Shown in pieces: positions 6,605 through 12,073 of a DNA stretch of 12,073 nt (position 1 is the stretch's first letter; the number at the start of each line of letters is the position of its first letter). The stretch covers positions 1-12,073 of the forward strand of contig WQUN01000128.1 of the NCBI GenBank assembly GCA_009782085.1, given 5' to 3'. Made by a program: the position numbers and the translations under genes. The notes under the pieces were generated by a model, which searched no databases, was not told the origin of the DNA, and was given only the letters and a program-made list of their open reading frames with translations. The stretch comes from Bacillota bacterium. Its GTDB lineage: Bacteria > Bacillota > Clostridia > Lachnospirales > WQUN01.

Positions 6605-6720
6605 GTAGGGGAGATTATCAATCGCCCGTTGTAAGGGTGGTTATCAATCGCCCGTTGTAGGGTCGATTATCATTCGCCCGTTGTGTGCGTCCGATAGCGG
6701 GCGATTGATAATCCCCCTAC
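6605..6720. repeat. Three 26-bp direct repeats plus an inverted copy
   Basis: Three contiguous 26-bp units (6605-6630, 6631-6656, 6657-6682) share GTA(G/A)GGG, then TTATCAATCGCCCGTT. After 15 nt an inverted copy follows (6698-6720, CGGCGATTGATAATCCCC-like, reading CGGGCGATTGATAATC). Any direct copy can pair with the inverted one; with the first unit the stem is about 23 bp with a single-base irregularity. It begins 9 bp after the rmuC stop, so it may stop or stabilise the operon transcript. Its last bases overlap the stop codon of the minus-strand XRE gene. Confidence 0.8.
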
Positions 6721-6929
6721 GGTTGGCGCGGATCATTCGTTAGACCCAATATGTAATCAACGCTCACGCCATAATATTCGGCAAGCGTGATCAGCATGGA
6801 AACCGGGATTTCACGAAGACCTCTTTCATACCGCGCGTATACCTGCCGGTTGCAATGCAGTATACCGGCGATTTCCTGCTGTGTCCTGTCGTGGTCGGTC
6901 CGCAGATCCGCTATCCTTTTATAGAACAC
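6717..6929 (-). CDS. Small XRE-family HTH transcriptional regulator
   Basis: A 70-residue protein that is essentially one Cro/C1-type helix-turn-helix domain. RIADLRTDHDRTQQEIAGIL gives helices 1 and 2, CNRQVYARYERG the recognition helix, and IPVSMLITLAEYYGVSVDYILGL the family's C-terminal helices. The start is GTG 6929 because AAGGGG lies 8 nt upstream on the minus strand and the domain begins at once (FYKRI). The frame remains open upstream to an ATG near 6989, which would add about 20 atypical residues. The stop codon (6717-6719) falls inside the inverted repeat arm. It is divergent from the small Cys-rich gene, and the shared intergenic region holds GGTACC sites, so it probably represses itself and that neighbour (inferred). 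Confidence 0.88.
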   Translation of the reverse strand: MFYKRIADLRTDHDRTQQEIAGILHCNRQVYARYERGLREIPVSMLITLAEYYGVSVDYILGLTNDPRQP

Positions 6930-6941
6930 ATATGTCACCCC

Positions 6942-6970
6942 TTGCAAATGGTACCAAGCGGTGTTATAGT
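6942..6970 (+). promoter_or_regulatory. Promoter for the Cys-rich protein gene
   Basis: TTGCAA (6942-6947), 17 bp, then TATAGT (6965-6970) face the small Cys-rich gene at 7027. A GGTACC hexamer (6950-6955) lies in the spacer, where a bound regulator would block RNA polymerase. The assignment is by motif only. Confidence 0.45.
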
Positions 6971-6981
6971 CTGCACATAGC

Positions 6982-6997
6982 GGTATCATATGGTACC
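6982..6997. promoter_or_regulatory. Candidate operator of the XRE regulator
   Basis: GGTATCATATGGTACC is a 16-bp near-perfect palindrome midway between the divergent XRE gene and the Cys-rich gene. A second GGTACC is at 6950-6955. Small XRE proteins usually bind palindromes of this size in their own control region; binding by this protein is inferred. Confidence 0.4.
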
Positions 6998-7026
6998 TTC
7001 TGATTTTGCGAGTGGGGGATAAAAGA

Positions 7027-7245
7027 ATGAAGTGCGAATTTGATTACTGCGTTTACAATCAAGATACTAAATGCTGCCTTGACGAAGTTAGGATAAATTC
7101 GGCGGGTATGTGCGAAGAATGCACAATGGTTTTGCTGGATGATGAAACGCTGAAAAAAAATAAAAGTAATCAATTGCAGGGATTAACGGAAAAGAGGGGC
7201 CGCCATGCCCGACCGTATGGAAATTCTCACCGGCATGGTGTATAA
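7027..7245 (+). CDS. Small six-cysteine protein of unknown function
   Basis: A 72-residue protein. Cysteines are at 3, 8, 16, 17, 29 and 32, in the pattern C-x4-C-x7-CC-x11-C-x2-C, all in the first half. This suggests a small zinc or iron-binding fold; the ligand is unknown. I recognise this type only as a small Cys-rich hypothetical protein. The second half is basic and His/Arg-rich and looks less conserved. ATG 7027 is chosen because GGGGGA lies 7 nt upstream; a further in-frame start lies seven codons earlier without a ribosome site. It is divergent from the XRE gene and has lower GC than hprK and floT, which hints that the regulator and this gene form an acquired module. Confidence 0.65.
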   Translation: MKCEFDYCVYNQDTKCCLDEVRINSAGMCEECTMVLLDDETLKKNKSNQLQGLTEKRGRHARPYGNSHRHGV

Positions 7246-7276
7246 TATGCTGTGGGTAAAGATAAAGAAATTATAA
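7205..7276 (+). CDS. Possible 23-residue small ORF
   Basis: ATG 7205 follows GAGGGG (7194-7199) by 5 nt and opens a 23-codon reading frame (MPDRMEILTGMVYNMLWVKI and three more residues) ending TAA at 7274-7276. It overlaps the end of the Cys-rich gene in another frame, so it could be translationally coupled to it. The good ribosome site is the only support; a chance ORF is quite possible. Confidence 0.25.
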   Translation: MPDRMEILTGMVYNMLWVKIKKL

Positions 7277-7284
7277 AATCAAGC

Positions 7285-7306
7285 GGCGCGCCGACCCCGG
7301 CGCGCC
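7285..7306 (+). other. GC-rich hairpin in the hprK leader
   Basis: GGCGCGCC at 7285-7292 and again at 7299-7306, each self-complementary, can pair across a 6-nt loop. The hairpin ends 7 nt before the CGGAGG of hprK and has no T-run, so it is a leader structure rather than a terminator. A TATAAT at 7241-7246 could serve as the -10 of an hprK promoter, but its -35 is poor. Confidence 0.35.
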
Positions 7307-7324
7307 CCGCGACCGGAGGCCGTC

Positions 7325-8245
7325 ATGATCTACTCCGTCCCCCTTTCCGACATGATCGACTTTTTCAACCTGAAGATCCTCTCCCGGGACACCGAATTCC
7401 CCGGGAAACAGATCGAGCGCGCGGAGATCAACCGGCCCGCGCTCCAGCTCGCGGGGTTCTACGACTATTTCGACTCCGACAGAATACAGATCATCGGCCT
7501 GGTGGAGTACACCTTTTTGCAGAAGATGGAGCTCGAAGTCCGCGCCAAGACGCTTTACCGGATGTTCCAGTATCAGATACCGTGCATCGTCATATGCAGG
7601 AGCCTCGCGCCGTTCCCGGAAATGGTGCAGTATTCCGACGAGTTCTCGATCCCGATTTTCGGGACTGACGCCAGCACAACAGACTTCATGGGCGAAATTA
7701 TCCCCTGGCTGAAGACCCAGCTCGCGCCGCGCATAACCATCCACGGCGTGTTGGTGGACGTGTACGGAGAGGGGCTTCTGATCATGGGCGAGAGCGGCAT
7801 CGGCAAGAGCGAGACGGCGCTGGAGCTTGTCAAGCGCGGGCACAGGCTCGTGGCGGACGACGCGGTGGAGATCAGGCGCGTCTCCCAGCAGACATTGGTC
7901 GGGAGCAGCCCGGAGTCCATCCGCTATTTCATAGAGCTCCGCGGCATCGGCATCATAGACGTCCGGCAGATGTTCGGCGTCGAGTCTGTCAAAGCCACGC
8001 AGGCTATCGATCTGATCATCAAGATGGAGGCGTGGGACAAGAACAAGGAATACGAGCGCGTCGGCCTGGAGCAGGAGCGCACGGAGATCCTGGGCAACTC
8101 GATCGCCTGCCACTCCATACCGATCCGTCCTGGCCGCAACCTGGCGATCATCTGCGAGTCCGCGGCGATAAACCACAGGCAGAAGAAGATGGGGTATAAC
8201 GCTGCGAGGGAACTGCTGGACAGGAGGATGAAGTCAAGTTCTTGA
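7325..8245 (+). CDS. hprK: HPr kinase/phosphorylase
   Basis: A 306-residue bifunctional enzyme that phosphorylates and dephosphorylates Ser46 of HPr, the sensor step of CcpA-type carbon catabolite control in Bacillota. The C-terminal catalytic domain is complete: IHGVLVDVYG with catalytic H140 (139-148), Walker A GESGIGKS (155-162), LVADDAVEI with D178 and D179 (175-183), the family signature IELRGIGIIDVR (203-214), and IPIRPGRNLAIICE (265-278). The N-terminal domain (1-130) is of normal size, and overall length matches the family. The start is ATG 7325, with CGGAGG at 7314-7319 and 5-nt spacing. It is followed by a palindromic element and then a sortase rather than its frequent Clostridial neighbours (such as murB or rapZ). 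Confidence 0.96.
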   Translation: MIYSVPLSDMIDFFNLKILSRDTEFPGKQIERAEINRPALQLAGFYDYFDSDRIQIIGLVEYTFLQKMELEVRAKTLYRMFQYQIPCIVICRSLAPFPEMVQYSDEFSIPIFGTDASTTDFMGEIIPWLKTQLAPRITIHGVLVDVYGEGLLIMGESGIGKSETALELVKRGHRLVADDAVEIRRVSQQTLVGSSPESIRYFIELRGIGIIDVRQMFGVESVKATQAIDLIIKMEAWDKNKEYERVGLEQERTEILGNSIACHSIPIRPGRNLAIICESAAINHRQKKMGYNAARELLDRRMKSSS

Positions 8246-8246
8246 T

Positions 8247-8345
8247 GTCGTTTCGATTTGAAATGAGCTGAAAACGAGCGCAAAACGACCAATTTTCAGG
8301 GGCGTTTCGCGCGAAGTTTTGAAGCTCAATTTCAAACGAAACGAC
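8247..8345. repeat. 99-bp palindromic element after hprK
   Basis: Outer arms of about 23 nt (8247-8269, beginning GTCGTTTCGATTTGAAAT, and 8323-8345) are complementary apart from two single-base bulges. The inner parts (TGAAAACGAGCGCAAAACG near 8268-8287 against 8303-8322) are also partly complementary, so nearly the whole element folds into one hairpin. It starts one base after the hprK stop and ends shortly before the sortase ribosome site. No clear target duplication and no T-run is seen. It is probably a miniature mobile or REP-like element. Confidence 0.62.
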
Positions 8346-8397
8346 TGCATAAAGGGGTGACGCTTTCACGGATAATGTCTTTCAGGTCCTTCTGAGC

Positions 8398-9327
8398 ATG
8401 GGCGCGTCCGCGGCAGTTATCGCCGCCGCGGCGTTCCTGATACGCTATCTCCTTCGGCGCCTGCCGAAGGCGTATTCATTCGGGCCGCCGCAATGGGTCA
8501 TAATGATCGCGGGCGCTGTCGTCGTCGTTTTAGGCGTGGGCTTCGCCGTGAGCAAAACGGGCGGTCAGAATTACTACGAGGGCACGGCGCTGATCACGCC
8601 GGAGCCTTCCGCGAGCGCCGCGCCCTCCGCGACCTCAGCTACGGCCTCGCCCACGCCAACGCCTTCTCCAAGCCCCGCGCAAACGCCGCCGCCCTCCGCG
8701 TCTGTGTCCCCCAGCCCGTCGCCGGAGCCTACCGAAACGCCGATTTTGCCGGAAATACTGGCGGCGCGGACGGAATACGGCAACGGCGATATCGTCGGAT
8801 ATCTGGACGTGCCCGGCACTAACATACAGTATTATATCACTCAGGCGGCGGACAATGATTTCTACATGACCCACGACATAAGCAAAAGGGCCAGCAACGC
8901 GGGTTGGCTGTTCCTGGATTACGAGAACGATTTTACGCGTCAGGACAAAAACACCATCATATACGGACACAACATGAAAGCGAAGATCATGTTCCACGAA
9001 CTCAGGAACTTCCTGAACGGGGATTTCGCGCGCGGCAACCGGTATCTGCGCCTGATGACCCTTTACGGGGAGCAGACGTATGAGATATTCGCCGTATTCG
9101 AGACGGATACCAATTTTTATTATAACCTCGTCAACATAGACGACGGGCAGTTCGGCCTGATCCTGGACACGATGAACGCCAAATCGCTCTTCGATTTCGG
9201 CGTGGAGGTGCACACCGGCGACCGCATACTGACGCTATCGACCTGCTCGAACCTTCCGGACGACTCCCGTCTGGTCGTCGCCGGGAAACTGATCGAAAAC
9301 GACTGGGCCACGCCCGGCGCCGATTGA
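8398..9327 (+). CDS. Class B sortase
   Basis: A transpeptidase of 309 residues from ATG 8398 that would cleave a sorting signal on secreted proteins and link them to the cell wall. Hydrophobic segments lie at residues 3-19 and 33-52. A Pro/Ser/Thr-rich linker (about 67-117) leads to the catalytic domain (about 120-305). The catalytic triad is H191 in TIIYGHNM, C283 in LTLSTCS and R291 in DSRLVVAGKL, in the class B arrangement. ATG 8398 has no good ribosome site. The frame stays open to a TAA at 8350, and the upstream residues (DNVFQVLLS) look like the natural N-terminus. AAAGGGG (8351-8357) is spaced 10 nt before an in-frame ACG at 8368, so the real start may be there. It converges on an NPKTG surface protein gene, its likely substrate. 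Confidence 0.9.
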   Translation: MGASAAVIAAAAFLIRYLLRRLPKAYSFGPPQWVIMIAGAVVVVLGVGFAVSKTGGQNYYEGTALITPEPSASAAPSATSATASPTPTPSPSPAQTPPPSASVSPSPSPEPTETPILPEILAARTEYGNGDIVGYLDVPGTNIQYYITQAADNDFYMTHDISKRASNAGWLFLDYENDFTRQDKNTIIYGHNMKAKIMFHELRNFLNGDFARGNRYLRLMTLYGEQTYEIFAVFETDTNFYYNLVNIDDGQFGLILDTMNAKSLFDFGVEVHTGDRILTLSTCSNLPDDSRLVVAGKLIENDWATPGAD

Positions 9328-9338
9328 CGCAAATGAAC

Positions 9339-9408
9339 TATACCGGATGCAGAAAACATTTGCCGACGACATTGACAGAGGAGGCTAATGTTTTCGCACT
9401 CCGGTATA
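9339..9408 (-). repeat. 70-bp stem-loop repeat, copy 2
   Basis: The inverted counterpart of the element at 2092-2161. Arms are 9339-9364 and 9383-9408. It starts 12 bp after the sortase stop and abuts the terminator hairpin. Both ends read TATACCGG inward. Confidence 0.8.
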
Positions 9409-9410
9409 AA

Positions 9411-9436
9411 ACAACCCCGCCGTCTGGCGGGGTTGT
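9411..9436. terminator. Bidirectional intrinsic terminator
   Basis: A perfect 11-bp stem, ACAACCCCGCC at 9411-9421 with its complement at 9426-9436, closes a GTCT loop. It is followed by TTTT on the plus strand and, through upstream AAAA, by TTTT on the minus strand. It lies between the convergent sortase and surface protein genes and can end both transcripts. Confidence 0.9.
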
Positions 9437-9506
9437 TTTTACGTGTTTTTACGATTCAGTCCAGCAATGCCTGATCCGGCGCCGGCGGCGCGCGCCGCCC
9501 TGCCGT

Positions 9507-12073
9507 TTATTTCCTGACCGCTTTTCTCTTCCTGAATATCAAAGCGATAACCGCGCCCAGGCCGAGCGCCGCGAGCGGCAGCCAGCTCAGAACCATCTCT
9601 CCCGTCTTCGGGTTCTCCTTGGGAGGAAGCACCGGAGAGGTCGGCGTCTGTTCCGGCGTGATCGTCACCGTCGGCTGTGTCGGCGTCGGGGCCGGAGTTG
9701 GGGCCGGCGTCGGCGTCGTGGCGAGCGGAATCTCCGGGAACGCGCTCGGCGTCGGGGTCGGCGTGGGCGTAGGCTTAGGCGTAACTACCGGCTCCGGATA
9801 CGTGGGAACGTAGCCTCCCGGTCCAGGCGGCGGCGGGGGCGGCGGAGGCGGCGGGTTCCCCTTCACGTGGATCACGACTATGTTCGACGGCTTTTCCGCC
9901 GTTCTTAAGACTCCGTTGTCCATATAGTCATACTTGACCGTCGCGAAATTGTATATATCCCCGCCGTTCGGCAGATTCACCTTGGCGCTTACGCCGAGCA
10001 CCAACACCTCGCCGGGAGCGATGACGGGGATGGTCCAGATAATCTTTCTTCCGGAGGTGCTGACGTTGATGGCCTGGGGCGTCGTCGCCGAATCGGAGAC
10101 GACGCTCCCGGCGAACTCGGCAAGGGCGCTGTCCAGGGTGTCGGAGACAATCGCGTTCAGCGCTTCTTCCCCGCCGGTATTCGTCACGGTGATTGTATAC
10201 GAAACGCCGGAGCCGTTAGGCACAGTTTTGTCCGCCTGCGGCGACGCCTTCGTGACCGTTATCGCCGCCGGGGATGTACTATCCGGAGGCCGATCCACGT
10301 TGATGTCGACCTCCTCCGAGGGCTTTTCCTTCGGATCGGGGCTGACGGCCGGATCTGTGTATTTAACCTTCGCGAAGTTGGGGATCTCGCCGCCTCCGGG
10401 CAAATCGACCACGGCGTTCACGCGGATGACAATAATCTGCCCGGGAAGCATGGTCCCGATGTCGCACGCCACCTTGCCGCCGCTGACGGTGACTTCTAGG
10501 GCCTGGCCAGTGGCAACGCCTTTAACAGTGTTCGAAACCAAAATCGCGCTCGCGGAAGTCAGCGCGTCGTCCAGGCTGTCGGAGACGGACACGTCCAGCG
10601 CGTTGCCCGCGCCCGAATTCTTCACGGTGATGTCGTATGACACGGCGTCGCCGTCGTTCACGGTCAGACCGGACTGCGGGGACGTTTTCGTGACGGTTAT
10701 GTCCGCCGTCTTGGGCACCAGCACATAGTTCACGACGTTGTCCTTTTTCATTGTGCCGGACGTGGCGTCCGAATCGTCGGAAATATTGCCTTCATACATG
10801 TAGGCTACGTCTCCGTACTTTATCTCGTCCTGCCCCGGCTCGGAGGGCGCAGTGTCATAGGCGTCCCCGTCGTCGTACGGGTCCTGGTTGACGACCGTCT
10901 CCAGGATGTTGCCCTCGGGGTCGACGTAGTTGACCGTCAAAGTGTGCGTCACCGGAACCAGCAGGTAGTTGACGATCTTGTCGCCTCCCATGCTGCCGGC
11001 TTCGGCGTCCGAAGTGCCGTAGAGGTTGCCGGCGCTCGGATATTTATACTTTCTGCCGTTCACCTCTATGACCGCGCCGACGGCGGGGGCGTCGCCGGAC
11101 GCGTCATAAGAATCGCCCTGGTCGTACAGCTCCGCGTCCACCGGCGTCTCCAGGATATTGCCGTCGGGATCCACCCAGTTGACCGTCAGAGTGTACTGCA
11201 GCGGTTCCAGGACATACTTGACGACCTTGTCGCCGTCCATGGTCCCGGATGCCGGGTCCGAATCGCTGTATAGATTATTCAATGCCGTGTATTTGTAGTC
11301 TTTGCCGCCGATGGTGATGATCGTGTCCTGGTCGCTCGGATCATAGAGGACCGGCTCGGAGGAATTCGTGTCGTACGGGTCGTCCGCGTCGGCCGGCTCC
11401 TTGTCTATGACCGTATCCAGCACATTGCCGTCGGCGTCCACGTACTCCACCGTCAGCGTGTAAGTCAGCGGCTCCAGCACGTATTGGACGACCTTATTGT
11501 CGTCCATCGTTCCCGTTTCCGGGTCCGAATCGGTGTAAAGATTAGGATCACCGTTATCGAGTTTATATATGTACTTTTTGCCGCCTATCGTTATAATCGA
11601 CGCCGGGTCGCTCGGGTCATAGACGGCCGGCGCCCAGCCGGACGCGTCGTAGTCGGCGTTCTGGCCGTATTTGACGGGCGGCGTGGTCTGCGCCTCCAGA
11701 AGGTTCCCGTCGGCGTCGACGTAGTTGACCGTCAGGGTTTTCGTCAGCTTTGTGTTCGTGAGCGTTACGACCGCGCTGTCCCCTATGGTGATCGAGGATC
11801 CGGCGGCAAGGTCCGCCGACACGCCGCCGTTCACGACTATCTCAGAGGAGTCCAGTTCATATGTAGCCGAAGTAGCCGTGTCTTCTTCGTAAACCGTGAA
11901 ATCAAACCTGTCGTCGTTGGCGAGGGAATAGAACGAGTATACGACGCTGTCCCCGTCCGCGAGCTCCGCGGTGTCCGTGCCCACGTTCCCCGAACCCTCG
12001 GTGGTGATGGAGAATTTATCGTCCGGGTCAGCCACTCCGTCGGGGTCTTCCACAACTTTCCTGACCGTCAGCT
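9507..12073 (-). CDS. Sortase-anchored surface protein with MucBP and DUF11 repeats (5' end outside window)
   Basis: The reading frame is open to the window edge, so the signal peptide and N-terminus are missing. Residues here count from the codon at 12053-12051, which is not a proposed start. In order: a pilin-like beta domain with possible isopeptide residues (to about 102, starting LTVRKVVEDPDG and ending VVTLTNTK); four MucBP-like repeats (106-196, 197-285, 286-368, 369-448), each opening TLTVNYVDxDGN and closing KVVxYVLxP; two DUF11-like repeats (450-588, 596-731); ten consecutive prolines and a Pro/Thr stalk (733-810). The sorting signal is NPKTG (814-818), then a membrane segment (820-840) and the tail RKRKAVRK. 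It is probably a wall-linked adhesin; MucBP domains occur in mucus-binding proteins, but the ligand here is unknown. NPKTG matches the class B sortase encoded opposite. Confidence 0.9.
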   Translation of the reverse strand, partial: LTVRKVVEDPDGVADPDDKFSITTEGSGNVGTDTAELADGDSVVYSFYSLANDDRFDFTVYEEDTATSATYELDSSEIVVNGGVSADLAAGSSITIGDSAVVTLTNTKLTKTLTVNYVDADGNLLEAQTTPPVKYGQNADYDASGWAPAVYDPSDPASIITIGGKKYIYKLDNGDPNLYTDSDPETGTMDDNKVVQYVLEPLTYTLTVEYVDADGNVLDTVIDKEPADADDPYDTNSSEPVLYDPSDQDTIITIGGKDYKYTALNNLYSDSDPASGTMDGDKVVKYVLEPLQYTLTVNWVDPDGNILETPVDAELYDQGDSYDASGDAPAVGAVIEVNGRKYKYPSAGNLYGTSDAEAGSMGGDKIVNYLLVPVTHTLTVNYVDPEGNILETVVNQDPYDDGDAYDTAPSEPGQDEIKYGDVAYMYEGNISDDSDATSGTMKKDNVVNYVLVPKTADITVTKTSPQSGLTVNDGDAVSYDITVKNSGAGNALDVSVSDSLDDALTSASAILVSNTVKGVATGQALEVTVSGGKVACDIGTMLPGQIIVIRVNAVVDLPGGGEIPNFAKVKYTDPAVSPDPKEKPSEEVDINVDRPPDSTSPAAITVTKASPQADKTVPNGSGVSYTITVTNTGGEEALNAIVSDTLDSALAEFAGSVVSDSATTPQAINVSTSGRKIIWTIPVIAPGEVLVLGVSAKVNLPNGGDIYNFATVKYDYMDNGVLRTAEKPSNIVVIHVKGNPPPPPPPPPPGPGGYVPTYPEPVVTPKPTPTPTPTPSAFPEIPLATTPTPAPTPAPTPTQPTVTITPEQTPTSPVLPPKENPKTGEMVLSWLPLAALGLGAVIALIFRKRKAVRK
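10710..11738 (-). repeat. Four MucBP-like protein repeats (coding)
   Basis: Four in-frame units of 80 to 91 codons: 11466-11738, 11199-11465, 10950-11198 and 10710-10949. The first two share YDPSD, TIITIGGK and SDSDP blocks and are closest; the third and fourth are shorter and more diverged. The pattern implies duplication within the gene followed by divergence. Confidence 0.8.

Noticed and set aside
6605..6682. 26-bp repeats considered as a CRISPR array
   Set aside because: There are no spacers between units, no cas genes nearby, and an inverted copy follows.
9379..9471. AGGAGG followed by ATG at 9388 inside the 70-bp repeat, opening a short frame
   Set aside because: Spacing is only 3 nt, the frame runs straight through the terminator hairpin, and the encoded peptide is unremarkable; the motif is part of the repeat arm and loop.
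9484..9499. GC palindrome after the surface protein stop as its terminator
   Set aside because: It has no T-run on the minus strand; the hairpin at 9411-9436 is the better terminator.
12051..12053. GTG as start of the large surface protein
   Set aside because: The frame continues open to the window edge with domain-like sequence (LTVRKVV), there is no ribosome site, and a wall-anchored protein needs a signal peptide that is not here.

Overview
The window (12,073 bp, GC-rich) looks like a chromosomal piece of a Gram-positive Bacillota genome, most likely a high-GC member of the Clostridia. The evidence is an HPr kinase/phosphorylase gene (hprK), a class B sortase, a sortase-anchored surface protein with an NPKTG signal, a NfeD/flotillin gene pair, and strong AGGAGG-type ribosome binding sites. 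The assignment rests on gene content only; there is no rRNA or other phylogenetic marker, and I saw no tRNA.

Left part (1-2700): a YdeI/OmpD-associated family gene (+) and a nagA-type N-acetylglucosamine-6-phosphate deacetylase gene (-) converge, with a 100-bp palindromic element between their ends. Upstream of nagA lies about 750 bp without a gene. It is crowded with repeats: a 70-bp stem-loop element that recurs inverted at 9339-9408, a long perfect hairpin, a five-copy 19-bp minisatellite, and a 152-bp MITE-like element with 15-bp terminal inverted repeats and a 5-bp target duplication. A good sigma-A-type promoter (TTGCAT-17-TATAAT) sits just before the MITE.

Middle part (2719-6595): a three-gene same-strand cluster of a NfeD/YuaF-like membrane protein, a FloT-type flotillin and an RmuC-family protein. 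The NfeD-like protein carries a striking glycine/histidine insert with a histidine every sixth residue. The first two genes are the usual flotillin membrane-microdomain pair; rmuC follows floT by 16 bp and is probably co-transcribed.

Next (6600-8245): a 26-bp tandem repeat with an inverted copy ends the operon and supplies the stop codon of a small XRE-family repressor gene (-). That gene is divergent from a small six-cysteine protein gene (+), with operator-like GGTACC sites between them. hprK follows.

Right part (8247-12073): another palindromic element, then a class B sortase gene (+). It converges across a bidirectional terminator on a large surface protein gene (-) whose 5' end is outside the window. 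The surface protein has a pilin-like beta domain, four MucBP-like repeats, two DUF11-like repeats, a Pro/Thr stalk and a C-terminal NPKTG sorting signal. NPKTG is a known class B sortase signal, so sortase and substrate are probably a dedicated pair. No entirely new system is proven here. The points most worth a second look are the His-hexad NfeD protein, the sortase/NPKTG pair and the set of mobile or repeated palindromes.
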